33,616 nucleotides of DNA from Actinomycetota bacterium (GTDB lineage Bacteria; Actinomycetota; Thermoleophilia; BMS3ABIN01): the NCBI GenBank assembly GCA_023489275.1, contig JAMDDD010000023.1, positions 1-33,616 on the forward strand. Reading direction: 5' to 3'. Numbering within the stretch: position 1 is the first letter of the stretch; each line of letters starts with the position of its first letter. A program made the position numbers and the translations under genes. This document shows positions 8,752 through 17,588 of the stretch, piece by piece. Below the pieces are notes generated by a model. The model had not been told where the DNA came from. It made no database searches and was given only the letters and a program-made list of their open reading frames with translations.

Positions 8752-10239
8752 TTGAAATTAACTACAGCAAACAATCAAGAATCCTTGACTGTTAGCCGGC
8801 CGACCGGGTGGTTATTTGACCGCGGCATGAGCCGCGATGGAAAAGCGGGATTGGGTGTTGCTTTTGCTGCTATATGTTTTGGTCTCATTATTGGCCTGAC
8901 GGCATTTCATTACACAGCGGCACTAATGGTTGTTATTGTTTTGATGATTACTTTCATGTTGCGTCCGCGATTTGCCCTATATGGCATCATTATCCTGAGT
9001 CCGTTTTTTTATGTTCTGAGTAATTATTATTCGACGGCGCAACTTGGATTGTCTTCGCTGGGTTTTTCATTAATTGACATGCTGACTTTCGCTGCTGTCG
9101 CGGGTGTTGCCTTCAAAATCTTAGCCACGAAAGAGTTTCCAGACTTGACCGCAGTAGATTATATTTGCTTGGGATGGATCGTCATGTCGGTTATCGGTCT
9201 CGGCTATGGCCTTTTATCCGGTTATGGGGCGGCTTTCCGATCTGCCAGAGGCCCGCTCATGTTTATCCTTTATTTTGTCGCGGTCCATGAAATAAATTCG
9301 CAGCGCCGGCTGCATGAGCTCAAGAATTTGCTTTTATTCACAAGCCCAATTATTGGCATTGCCGGTATTCTGGGCTCTGCGGGTTACCTGACAGCTTATT
9401 TCCCCAAGCTAACGGTGGGTCTGGTCGGTGGACTTTTGACGAGGCCTAATTTCTTTGCTGAGCCGGCCCTGGCAATCCCCAATATCATTTTTCTAATTAT
9501 TGTTTTTAAATATTTGAGACCGCGTTCTTTAACTGGAAAAACCGTTCTGTTACTGGGATTGGTGCTCAATTGTGCCCTGTTAATGTTCTCTGTAACACGT
9601 GGTTTCTGGCTTGGCTTGATAACTGCTTTCGTCACACTGCTCATCCTGCTGTACAAGGAGAGAAAAATCAGACTGAGTGGAATCCTTAGCGTTGTTTTTC
9701 TGATTATCGCCGCCATTTTCATTATTCAATGGGCGGCTTCGGGTTTACTTCATGTCAATCTGATCAATGCGTCATTTGATCGGGTCGTCATGTTAGTTTC
9801 CGGCGGCGACCCTAATAGCGCCGGCTACCGAATCAATGAGTTCATGGCTTATTTGGGAATGTTTATCAAATCACCGGCATTCGGCATGGGATTTGGTTCA
9901 CCCGTGCTTGTAGGTTTTCAAATGACTGATGGTTTTGCGCACGATGAATATATCTGGGTGCTGGAAACCGTGGGAATAATGGGGTTCTTTCTGGTCGGTT
10001 CATTTTTCATATTACTTTGCCGGCATACGTTTAAAGGCATACAGGCAAGAATCCAGGTCGGCATTATGCAGGTTTTTGAGTTTACCTTTCTTGCCACTTT
10101 AATAGGTTTTGCCGTTGTCTCATTCACGTCTCCGGAGATGACCAATCCTGCAACAGTTCCTATCCTTGCCGTGCTGGCGGCGGTCGTTCGTAACAGCCAC
10201 TTGATCAGCTCCGGGTGTGAGTCAGGTGTGACGGCGTGA
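8752..10239 (+). CDS. O-antigen polymerase/ligase-like membrane protein (Wzy candidate)
   Basis: A 495-residue polytopic protein with about 11-12 helices. A loop at about residues 340-400 carries GYRINEFMAYLGMFIKSP and FAHDEYIWVLETVGIMGF, the Wzy_C-type arrangement with H/D and E-x-x-G. Standing directly behind the flippase, it is the best candidate in the locus for the polymerase that joins repeat units. I used TTG 8752 because no upstream alternative exists after the flippase stop; ATG 8827 is also possible. The stop overlaps the next gene by four bases (GTGA at 10236-10239), which suggests translational coupling to the glycosyltransferase. Confidence 0.85.
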   Translation: MKLTTANNQESLTVSRPTGWLFDRGMSRDGKAGLGVAFAAICFGLIIGLTAFHYTAALMVVIVLMITFMLRPRFALYGIIILSPFFYVLSNYYSTAQLGLSSLGFSLIDMLTFAAVAGVAFKILATKEFPDLTAVDYICLGWIVMSVIGLGYGLLSGYGAAFRSARGPLMFILYFVAVHEINSQRRLHELKNLLLFTSPIIGIAGILGSAGYLTAYFPKLTVGLVGGLLTRPNFFAEPALAIPNIIFLIIVFKYLRPRSLTGKTVLLLGLVLNCALLMFSVTRGFWLGLITAFVTLLILLYKERKIRLSGILSVVFLIIAAIFIIQWAASGLLHVNLINASFDRVVMLVSGGDPNSAGYRINEFMAYLGMFIKSPAFGMGFGSPVLVGFQMTDGFAHDEYIWVLETVGIMGFFLVGSFFILLCRHTFKGIQARIQVGIMQVFEFTFLATLIGFAVVSFTSPEMTNPATVPILAVLAAVVRNSHLISSGCESGVTA

Positions 10240-11246
10240 CAACCGCAATTGCCTCGGAAGAGTTCACATTATCAATTATTATAGTCAGCTATAATACCAA
10301 AGATCTGTTACTTGACTGCCTAAAGCACCTGAACTTCACGGAATCGGAGCGCCTTTTTGAGATCATCGTTTCCGACAATGATTCAAGTGACGGCACGGAA
10401 GCAGCAGTCAGGAAAGACTTTCCGCACGTTACTTTTGTTCAGAATGGGGCCAATCTGGGATTTGGCGCAGCAGTTAATAAAGGTGCTGAAAAAGCCAGCG
10501 GGCGGTACTTGATGATTTTAAACCCCGATACGATTGTTTTGCCGGCAACGATTGACAGAATGCTGGCTTACCTTGAAGAGTCAGAAGGCGATCGGGTAGT
10601 CAGCTGCCGACTGTTCAATGGCAATCGAACGGTGCAGCTTTCATGCGCGCGGTTTCCCACGCCGGGAAGAATTTTTTTTCTGTATTCGCGACTTGATTTA
10701 CTTTTCCGGAGTGAAAGATTTCAATTGTACTATGAAAAGCTTTCGATCCGGAGAAATCGGATCATTACCACCTTTCCAGATCTTTCGCCGCAAAAAGTTG
10801 ACACTGTGCTCGGCGCTTGCTTCGTCATCCCGAGACGATTATTTGCAAAAGTGGGGGGATTTGATGAGCGCTACTTCATGCATTACGAGGAAGTGGATTT
10901 GTTCCGCTCGCTGCGGGAACTGAAGGCTGCGGTTTATTTCCTGCCTGATGTAGGTATAACACATTACGGCGGGCAATCAACGGTTCAAGATTATGTCAAC
11001 ATGCGCTTTGAACAGCAGCGGAGTCTTCTGATATATCTGTCAAAATGGCATGGTGTGGGCGCCGCCCGGTTTATCCGGAGCATGTTCGTTATCATTGGGC
11101 TGTTTCGCTTCGCCAAATTTGGTGCGGACAGACTTTTGCAAGGTGATAAGAGCCGCGAAACAGAGATGAATTACGATGCAGCGCGATTCATCTTGGCGGG
11201 ATTGATCAAACTGGATGTTCGCAGCCTTGCCGCGCCAAGGTCATGA
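10236..11246 (+). CDS. Family 2 glycosyltransferase
   Basis: A 336-residue cytoplasmic GT-A fold enzyme. The start SIIIVSYNTKDLLLDCL (about 13-29), SDNDSSDGT (about 46-54), NLGFGAAVNKG (about 73-83) and the metal-binding NPDT (about 97) are standard GT2 features. A later VLGACFVIPR...GGFDERYFMHYEEVD segment is typical of the rhamnosyltransferase-like GT2 group that extends lipid-linked repeats. The acceptor and donor cannot be read from sequence. Its GTG start overlaps the stop of the upstream membrane protein (GTGA), and its TGA overlaps the next ATG (ATGA at 11243-11246), so it is tightly coupled on both sides. Confidence 0.92.
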   Translation: MTTAIASEEFTLSIIIVSYNTKDLLLDCLKHLNFTESERLFEIIVSDNDSSDGTEAAVRKDFPHVTFVQNGANLGFGAAVNKGAEKASGRYLMILNPDTIVLPATIDRMLAYLEESEGDRVVSCRLFNGNRTVQLSCARFPTPGRIFFLYSRLDLLFRSERFQLYYEKLSIRRNRIITTFPDLSPQKVDTVLGACFVIPRRLFAKVGGFDERYFMHYEEVDLFRSLRELKAAVYFLPDVGITHYGGQSTVQDYVNMRFEQQRSLLIYLSKWHGVGAARFIRSMFVIIGLFRFAKFGADRLLQGDKSRETEMNYDAARFILAGLIKLDVRSLAAPRS

Positions 11247-12391
11247 CCTTGTCCGGTGAGAAATACAGGCTTCTTCTTGATGCCAGGGGATTAGCGGGCC
11301 GCGTTAGTGGCATGGGGCGTTATGTTACCAGGCTTGCCACCGGTTTAAAGGCTCTGCAGCCGGACGATTTCGCCCTCAGCCTGCTCTGCCTCCCAGAAGA
11401 CAATCCGCCGCTCGGCATTCCCGCTCACGTTTTAAGCGGCCTTTACGCGGGCGCGAGGCCAAATACGGTTAAACAGCATTTGATAATGCCTCCAAAATTG
11501 GCCAAGCTTCACCATGGAATCTACCATTACCCTTCCTTTGATATGCCATTTAATCGCTCACCAAATATTGTGGTCACTTGTCCTGACCTTGAACCTTTGG
11601 TCAATCCCAAATTATTTACGCGGAAAATTGTTCTTTATTATCGGTTTTTTTTCAGGCGGCTGCGATATCTAAAAAACATGATCGCAATTTCCCAAAAAAC
11701 GGCGGCAGATCTTGTTGAAATTGTTGGGATAGACAAAAATAAAATCAGCGTTATTTACCTTGGCGTGGATGAATCGTTCCTGCCCATTACTGAAGAACGC
11801 ATTTTGGGTGATCTGCGGCGCCGGTACGAATTGCCAGATGATTATATGTTATACGTGGGCAACACGATGCCGCATAAGAATTTGGCCAGGCTGATTCTGG
11901 CTTTTGCGAGAATACAACCCGCTTTTCCGGAAGTGCATCTCGTTATTGCCGGCGCCGCCGATCAATATCGCGAGAATATAAAAAAAGTTGTTTTGGAAAA
12001 CAATCTGGCTAATAAAGTAATATTTCTCGACAGTATTCCGGAAAAAGACCTGCCTGTACTTTATAGCAGTTGCCGCCTTTTTACATTCCCTTCGCTGTAT
12101 GAGGGTTTTGGCTTGCCGGCACTGGAGGCGATGGCGTGTGGTGCGCCGGTGCTGGCTTCCACTGCCGGATCTTTGCCAGAAGTAGTAGGTGATGCCGGCA
12201 TTCTGGTCGATCCGTTTGATGTTGACGGCATTTCAGATGGCATTAGCCGGGTTTTAGCAGACAGTAATCTTGCCAACCGCCTTTCCGGAGCTGGTATCCG
12301 GCAGGCAGCCGGGTTCACGTGGGAAAATTGCGCCAGAAGCCATTTGTCATTGTATCGCCAGATGCTAAAAAGGAAATTTAACATCACTTAA
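11243..12391 (+). CDS. Family 4 glycosyltransferase
   Basis: A 382-residue GT-B fold enzyme. SGMGRYVTRLATGL (about 22-35) is the N-terminal acceptor-side glycine motif, LYVGNTMPHKNLARLI (about 203-218) begins the donor domain, and the E-x7-E motif of retaining GT4 enzymes is at Glu287 and Glu295 in YEGFGLPALEAMACG. It is most like mannosyltransferase-type GT4 proteins of O-antigen and EPS clusters, though the sugar is not predictable. Its ATG overlaps the upstream stop (ATGA). A 69-base AT-rich gap with no visible signal separates it from the next gene. Confidence 0.92.
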   Translation: MTLSGEKYRLLLDARGLAGRVSGMGRYVTRLATGLKALQPDDFALSLLCLPEDNPPLGIPAHVLSGLYAGARPNTVKQHLIMPPKLAKLHHGIYHYPSFDMPFNRSPNIVVTCPDLEPLVNPKLFTRKIVLYYRFFFRRLRYLKNMIAISQKTAADLVEIVGIDKNKISVIYLGVDESFLPITEERILGDLRRRYELPDDYMLYVGNTMPHKNLARLILAFARIQPAFPEVHLVIAGAADQYRENIKKVVLENNLANKVIFLDSIPEKDLPVLYSSCRLFTFPSLYEGFGLPALEAMACGAPVLASTAGSLPEVVGDAGILVDPFDVDGISDGISRVLADSNLANRLSGAGIRQAAGFTWENCARSHLSLYRQMLKRKFNIT

Positions 12392-12460
12392 TGGCAATGA
12401 TTCGGCGATAAAAAAGCAAGTCGCTGGAAAATTCTAGAAATCAATAATGAAAATAATCTA

Positions 12461-13678
12461 ATGGCAATCAGAAGCAGGCGTCACCGGCCCAAAGTCCTCG
12501 TTTTTGCGACGATGTCACCCACACCAATAGATCGGGGCGACAAGAACCGGCTTCATTACGTCCTGGAATTACTCAGCAAACAGGCGGAGGTCAGGCTGGC
12601 ATATCTTGAGCGTGACTGGGACGGCACCCGCGGTTCCAGTGGCCGCCACGAGATGTTCGGTTCCGAATCTTTTCCGGTAAAACGAAGCGCCGTTGCAAGC
12701 GCCGGATTGATGGCCATGGTCAGCTTGCGGCCATATCTGGCACTTAGATATGACATCATCGGGGTTCGGAATTTTGTGACTCGCCAGATCTCGGAATTCA
12801 AGCCCGACGTCTTCTGGGGTTTTCAGATTTCATCGTATCCTTTTCTGAGGTCTTCGCCGGAAATTTACCGGGTAATGGATTTGGTTGATAGTCCCTCCAG
12901 GCATGCCGCAATTGCATTAACTGATCAGCATTCTTCTCTAAAAACAAAGGCAATGCATTTTCTGGACTGGCGTATTGGTAAATACGAGAAATCAGCGCTG
13001 GAAAATTGTGAAAAAATGCTGGTCAGTTCCGTGGGCGATCTTGAATATTTGCAAAAACGTTACGGCGCTACGTGCGAAATCTCCATTTTGCCAAACTGTG
13101 TGCCCGACCATTTGCTGGAATTTAAATGGCAGCAGCGCGCTACCGGCTCGCCAACCCTTCTGTTTGTAGGCAATCTCGATTATCAACCTAACCGGGAAGC
13201 AGTTAAGCGTTTTCTATCCTCGGTATTTCCTTTGCTCGAGGAGCGCTGCCAGGGAGCAAGGATTCGCGTTGTCGGCGCCGGCGGAACCAAAATTGCCAAC
13301 TTATTTAATCATGCTGGAAATGTGACGTTTGCCGGTTATGTCGAGAACCTGATCGATGAATACCTCGCCGCTGATGTGTTGATTGCACCCCTGTCAGTTG
13401 TCACCGGTTCTCAATATAAAATATTGGAAGCAATGGCTGTCGGCCTGCCTGTAATAGCGTCCAGGGTTGCGGGCAATGCGATTGGGGCAGATGCGGGCCG
13501 CCAACTGCTTACGGCGGATTCGGCGGCAGAATACGAAACAGCTTGCAGTTCGTTATTTGCTGATCCGGGGTTGACTGCCCGGATATCCCAATCCGCCAGG
13601 CAATTTATCCAAAAAAATTATTTGTGGAATGGACAAATTCAAATCATCAACGAAATACTTTCGGACTCAGTGACTTAA
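12461..13678 (+). CDS. Family 4 glycosyltransferase, similar to TIGR03087-type enzymes
   Basis: A 405-residue GT-B protein. The opening RPKVLVFATMSPTPIDRGDK (about 9-28) with P-x-D-x-G-D-K is characteristic of the glycosyltransferase family often found with exosortase-associated EPS loci. LLFVGNLDYQPNREAVKRFL begins the donor half and ILEAMAVGLPVIAS is the nucleotide-sugar loop. No exosortase or PEP-CTERM protein is in this window, so the link is only to the enzyme family. ATG 12461 lacks a Shine-Dalgarno; the gene is 69 bases after its neighbour and 6 bases before the next. The donor sugar is unknown. Confidence 0.88.
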   Translation: MAIRSRRHRPKVLVFATMSPTPIDRGDKNRLHYVLELLSKQAEVRLAYLERDWDGTRGSSGRHEMFGSESFPVKRSAVASAGLMAMVSLRPYLALRYDIIGVRNFVTRQISEFKPDVFWGFQISSYPFLRSSPEIYRVMDLVDSPSRHAAIALTDQHSSLKTKAMHFLDWRIGKYEKSALENCEKMLVSSVGDLEYLQKRYGATCEISILPNCVPDHLLEFKWQQRATGSPTLLFVGNLDYQPNREAVKRFLSSVFPLLEERCQGARIRVVGAGGTKIANLFNHAGNVTFAGYVENLIDEYLAADVLIAPLSVVTGSQYKILEAMAVGLPVIASRVAGNAIGADAGRQLLTADSAAEYETACSSLFADPGLTARISQSARQFIQKNYLWNGQIQIINEILSDSVT

Positions 13679-13684
13679 CAGGAT

Positions 13685-14845
13685 ATGAAAGCACGAAAAA
13701 CAAGGGTTTTGCAGGTAATCGGCGGCAGCGAGTTTGGCGGGGCCGTATGGGTAATATTGAGTTATATCAAATTATTGCAGGTTAAAGGTTTTCAAGTATT
13801 GGTTTGTGCATCAGCAGAGCCGGTGGCGCGGATCTATCGGGAAGCCGGGTGCGAAATCGTGCCTGTACCGGAAATGCATCGCTCAATTAATCCTTATCTT
13901 GATTCCATCGCTTTTTTCAAATTGTGCCGGATATGCAGAAATCACAAAATTGATATTGTTCATACGCATACATCCAAAGGCGGCATGCTGGGCAGAGCGG
14001 CTGGCAGGTTTTCTCGCGTGCCCGTGATAATCCATACGGTGCACGGCTTTGCGTTTCATGAGACTTCGCCATTATTATCGATCAAGGGCTACGCGGCAAT
14101 GGAGCGGCTGGCGGCGCGCTGGTGTGACAAAATTATTACCGTGAGCGAGTTCCATCGCCGGTGGGCGATCCAGTTGGGGATCGCGCCGCCGGATAAAATC
14201 TGTACGGTTCATAATGGGATTTCTGCCGCGCGATTGAAAGACGCCAGGCCGGTGGCGGCGATTCGCCGCGGGCTGGATATCAAAGAAGATTGTTTTTTAA
14301 TCGGGACATTTGGCAGGCTGGCGCCACAAAAGGGCCTCGAAAGCCTGCTGCGAGCCATGCGAACGGTGACAAAGGAGATTCCGGCGGCCAGGCTCTTGAT
14401 TGTGGGCGACGGCCCCGCAGCCGGCTCATTAAAGGGGCTTTCCCGTCAGCTGGGGCTGGATGACGTGGTCAAATTCACGGGATTTATTGCAAGCGTCGGC
14501 GGGATGATGAAAGCATGCGACCTGATCGTTTCGCCAACCTTGCGGGAAGGACTTTCGATCTCGATCATGGAAGCAATGGCTCAGGGAAAACCCGTGATTA
14601 CCACGAACATCTCTAGCAATATGGAACTGATCGTCGATGGCGAAACCGGAGTGTTAGTGTCACCGGGAGATGATGCGCAATTGTCACATGAAATCATCGG
14701 CCTGGCGCGGGATGAAGGGCTGCGGCAGCGGTACGGTAAAGCTGCCGCGAGACGTTTCGAGCTCCATTTTGGAGAAAAAAAGATGCAGGATGACCTCTGG
14801 AATATTTATCAGCAGTTAATGCATGCCAAAGCAGCCTTCGGATGA
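13685..14845 (+). CDS. Family 4 glycosyltransferase
   Basis: A 386-residue GT-B enzyme. RVLQVIGGSEFGGAVWVIL (about 7-25) is the N-terminal motif. DIVHTHTSKGGMLGR and the following IIHTVHGFAFHE are typical of EPS GT4 proteins related to PimA/EpsD/EpsF. FGRLAPQKGLESLLRAM opens the donor domain and REGLSISIMEAMAQGKPVI holds the E-x7-E motif. It lies six bases after the preceding GT4 gene and about ten before the formyltransferase start. It would add one sugar of the repeat unit on the cytoplasmic face. It is one of four glycosyltransferases that, with the initiating transferase, suggest a repeat of about five sugars. Confidence 0.92.
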   Translation: MKARKTRVLQVIGGSEFGGAVWVILSYIKLLQVKGFQVLVCASAEPVARIYREAGCEIVPVPEMHRSINPYLDSIAFFKLCRICRNHKIDIVHTHTSKGGMLGRAAGRFSRVPVIIHTVHGFAFHETSPLLSIKGYAAMERLAARWCDKIITVSEFHRRWAIQLGIAPPDKICTVHNGISAARLKDARPVAAIRRGLDIKEDCFLIGTFGRLAPQKGLESLLRAMRTVTKEIPAARLLIVGDGPAAGSLKGLSRQLGLDDVVKFTGFIASVGGMMKACDLIVSPTLREGLSISIMEAMAQGKPVITTNISSNMELIVDGETGVLVSPGDDAQLSHEIIGLARDEGLRQRYGKAAARRFELHFGEKKMQDDLWNIYQQLMHAKAAFG

Positions 14846-14855
14846 TTTTCCCAGC

Positions 14856-15701
14856 ATGAGCCGGATTGTCGTCATAACCAACGGGAATTATTTTGCGCGG
14901 TTGATACTTCGTGGTTTGATTCGCAACCGCTCGGAAAATATCGCCGGCATATACCTGGTCACAGGCCAGCAGGGAAAAGAATCCGGCATCATGACGCTGG
15001 CGAAATTGCTTAAAAAATGCGGCTGGAGATATTTCCTTTACAAAGCCAGCACGTATTTTGTCTTTATTGGCGCCGGCCTGATCGACCGGAAAAGGAAATA
15101 TTTTGTCGATCAGCTGGCCAGAGAATATAAAATACCGGTCACCAGGGTGAATGACATCAACTGTATTTCCACCGAGCAAGAAATCAGGGGGTTATCTCCG
15201 GATATCATCATATCAGTGAGCTGCAATCAAAGAATCCAGGAAAATATTCTCAGCCTCAGCCGGCTCGCGAGCATCAACATACATTCATCCCTGTTGCCAT
15301 CCTATGCGGGATTGGCCCCTTATTACTGGGTTCTGGTAAATGGAGAGCAATTCACAGGAACCACCGTGCATAAAATGGAAATAGAATTTGATACAGGAAA
15401 CATCATCCGGCAAAGCAAGACCAGAATTTATCCGGACGATTCGGTATTCTCTCTGTTTTATCGTCTTGGCCTGATGGGCGAGAAAATCCTGCAGGATGCC
15501 GTCAGTGCCGTAGAGCACGGGTTTGCTGGCGAGGCGCAGGCTGCAGAAAATCACTCTTATTATTCATGGCCAACGCCGGGAGCATCACGCCAGTTGCGTG
15601 CTAATGGATATCGAATGGCATCAATCTCTGAATTTTTCAACGTCCTCATATCGCCGCAAAGATATGAGCAAGGACAACTGTCACGGATCGCCGATGATTA
15701 A
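14856..15701 (+). CDS. Formyltransferase-fold enzyme, probable sugar N-formyltransferase
   Basis: A 281-residue protein related to methionyl-tRNA formyltransferase and to the sugar N-formyltransferases of O-antigen loci. The catalytic triad is visible: Asn141 and His143 in SINIHSSLLPSYAGLAPYYW, and Asp179 in EIEFDTGNII. The family transfers a formyl group from N10-formyl-tetrahydrofolate to a free amine. Placed directly before a sugar aminotransferase, the likely substrate is a 4-amino-4,6-dideoxy nucleotide sugar. Residues 35-110, between the first strand and the catalytic core, are basic and do not resemble the tRNA-binding domain of Fmt. The frame is open to 14823, overlapping the upstream gene; ATG 14856, ten bases after the previous stop, is preferred. 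The exact sugar is inferred. Confidence 0.82.
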   Translation: MSRIVVITNGNYFARLILRGLIRNRSENIAGIYLVTGQQGKESGIMTLAKLLKKCGWRYFLYKASTYFVFIGAGLIDRKRKYFVDQLAREYKIPVTRVNDINCISTEQEIRGLSPDIIISVSCNQRIQENILSLSRLASINIHSSLLPSYAGLAPYYWVLVNGEQFTGTTVHKMEIEFDTGNIIRQSKTRIYPDDSVFSLFYRLGLMGEKILQDAVSAVEHGFAGEAQAAENHSYYSWPTPGASRQLRANGYRMASISEFFNVLISPQRYEQGQLSRIADD

Positions 15702-16884
15702 CGGAATCAATGACGGGTTCAAGCGGCGGCCAGCCTTCCTCCCTTTTTCTCCGCCGCAGATAGGCGAGGAGGAAATCGCGGAGGTCGTGGATACTCTCAA
15801 GTCGGGCTGGATCACTACGGGACCCAAGGTAAAACGCTTTGAAGAAGAGTTCGCTGAGTTTGTGGGTGCGCCGGCGGCGCTGGCTGTCAACTCAGCTACC
15901 AGTGCTCTTGCGATTGCCCTGGCGGTACACGGAATTAGACCCGGTGATGAAGTAATTACCACATCAATGACATTTTGCTCAACCGCTCATGTAATTGAGC
16001 AGGCGGGCGCGACGCCGGTACTGGTTGACGTCGAACCAGATACTCTAAACATCAACATAAATCAGGTTAAAAAAGCAATAACAGAAAATACGCGCGCCAT
16101 CTTGCCGGTGCATTTATACGGACATCCTTGCGAAATGGATAAGCTCCAAGAAACGGCATCCCGCTTTAATCTGAAGATTATTGAGGATGCCGCGCATGCC
16201 TTGCCAGCCAGCTATAAAGGCCGCCGAATCGGCGGGCAGGGCTCAACGGCCGCCTTCAGCTTTTATGCTACGAAGAATATCACGACCGGTGAAGGCGGAA
16301 TGCTAACGGGAGAAAATGAATTTATTAAACAGGCCCGGGTATGGAGCCTGCACGGCATGAGCGGTGACGCACACCAAAGGAATAGCAAGGAAGGGACTTG
16401 GAAATATGATGTCGTTTTACCCGGTTTTAAAAGTAACATGACTGATATCCAAGCGGCCATGGGATTACATCAGCTCCGCCGGCTGCCGTCATTCCAGGCG
16501 CGCAGGCAGGAGGTGGTTCGCCGGTACAATTCCGCATTTGCAAACATGGCGCAGCTCCAGCCGCCAGTTGAGCGGAATGGAATCTCTTCCGCATGGCATC
16601 TCTATGTTATCCGCCTGAATCTGGACACCATTGACATTGACCGTGACGTGTTTATCGCAGAATTGCGGAAAATGAACGTCGGCACAAGTGTGCATTTTAT
16701 ACCGTTATATTTCCACACGCACTTTCGGAATAGATACGGCTATAAGGCTGATGATTATCCAGTTGCGACCAGCAACTTCAACAGGATTATCACCTTGCCT
16801 TTGCATCCGGGGTTGACGGACGAAGATGTTGATTATGTCATTGCCGCAATCAAATATCTTTTAGAGTGTCATTCCAAAACATGA
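15694..16884 (+). CDS. DegT/DnrJ/EryC1/StrS-family sugar aminotransferase
   Basis: A 396-residue PLP enzyme that aminates a keto-sugar nucleotide. GWITTGPKVKRFEEEFA (about 38-54) and ALAVNSATSALAIAL (about 62-76) are family hallmarks. EDAAHA (164-169) holds the Asp that contacts the PLP ring nitrogen, and Lys194 in FYATKNITTGEGGM is the Schiff-base lysine. The sequence is closest in feel to the PseC/ArnB/PglE group that makes 4-amino-4,6-dideoxysugars. The reading frame is open far upstream inside the formyltransferase gene, but ATG 15694 has a GGA six bases before it and overlaps that stop by eight bases. Its stop overlaps the next start (ATGA). It would use the keto-sugar made by the dehydratase at 18973-20910. 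Confidence 0.9.
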   Translation: MINGINDGFKRRPAFLPFSPPQIGEEEIAEVVDTLKSGWITTGPKVKRFEEEFAEFVGAPAALAVNSATSALAIALAVHGIRPGDEVITTSMTFCSTAHVIEQAGATPVLVDVEPDTLNININQVKKAITENTRAILPVHLYGHPCEMDKLQETASRFNLKIIEDAAHALPASYKGRRIGGQGSTAAFSFYATKNITTGEGGMLTGENEFIKQARVWSLHGMSGDAHQRNSKEGTWKYDVVLPGFKSNMTDIQAAMGLHQLRRLPSFQARRQEVVRRYNSAFANMAQLQPPVERNGISSAWHLYVIRLNLDTIDIDRDVFIAELRKMNVGTSVHFIPLYFHTHFRNRYGYKADDYPVATSNFNRIITLPLHPGLTDEDVDYVIAAIKYLLECHSKT

Positions 16885-17522
16885 GTATTGAAGAATCTCA
16901 AGAAACTTTGAAAAGAATGATCGATCTGCTGGTATCGCTGATTGTTCTTATTTTATTTTTACCTTTATTAATAGTGATTGCGCTCTGGATTAAAAGTGAC
17001 TCGGTGGGACCTGTTTTTTTCAAAGGGGAAAGAATGGGCAGATACGGGCGCCCGTTCCATATTTGGAAGTTTCGGACAATGGATCAAGGGGCGGGGAAAA
17101 TGGAGGCGGGGTTGACCGCGGCGGATGATCAGCGGATTACCCATGCCGGTCAGTATTTACGACGGATGAAACTTGATGAGTTGCCTCAACTGATTAATGT
17201 GCTGCGGGGTGATATGAGCCTGGTTGGTCCCCGTCCCGAGATCAAGAAATATGTAGACATGTTTCCGGATGATTTCAACAGGATCCTGCAGGTAAAGCCG
17301 GGAATTACTGATCTTGCTTCGATCAAGTTCAGAAGCGAGTCTGAGTTATTGGCGCGATATGAAAATCCGGAGGATGAATATGTCAAAAGTATTCTTCCAG
17401 AGAAAATCAGGCTTGCCCATGAATATATCGCAGGCAGAACATTAACAAAAGATTTGTTGATAATTTTAAAAACTCTCTTCTCGATTTTCCGGAATTCTTC
17501 TGCGGCCGCCGATGGAACGTAA
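16881..17522 (+). CDS. Initiating phosphoglycosyl transferase (bacterial sugar transferase family)
   Basis: A 213-residue monotopic membrane enzyme that moves a sugar-1-phosphate from a nucleotide sugar to undecaprenyl phosphate and so starts each repeat unit. KRMIDLLVSLIVLILFLPLL (about 11-30) is the re-entrant membrane helix. KFRTMD, DELPQLINVLRGDMSLVGPRPE (about 114-135, read here as DELPQ and VGPRPE) form the catalytic region with the Asp-Glu pair. The length matches small enzymes such as PglC, WecP or EpsL rather than the long WbaP type. ATG 16881 overlaps the aminotransferase stop. The GTG at 16866 is a less likely alternative. Its place beside the aminotransferase fits use of the modified amino sugar as first residue, but that is inference. 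Confidence 0.92.
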   Translation: MSIEESQETLKRMIDLLVSLIVLILFLPLLIVIALWIKSDSVGPVFFKGERMGRYGRPFHIWKFRTMDQGAGKMEAGLTAADDQRITHAGQYLRRMKLDELPQLINVLRGDMSLVGPRPEIKKYVDMFPDDFNRILQVKPGITDLASIKFRSESELLARYENPEDEYVKSILPEKIRLAHEYIAGRTLTKDLLIILKTLFSIFRNSSAAADGT

Positions 17523-17588
17523 ACGATAGAATGATCAGATTTCAGTTGTTCCCGTAATATTCTGCTTTCTGTTTGCTGTTCTGAAAAA

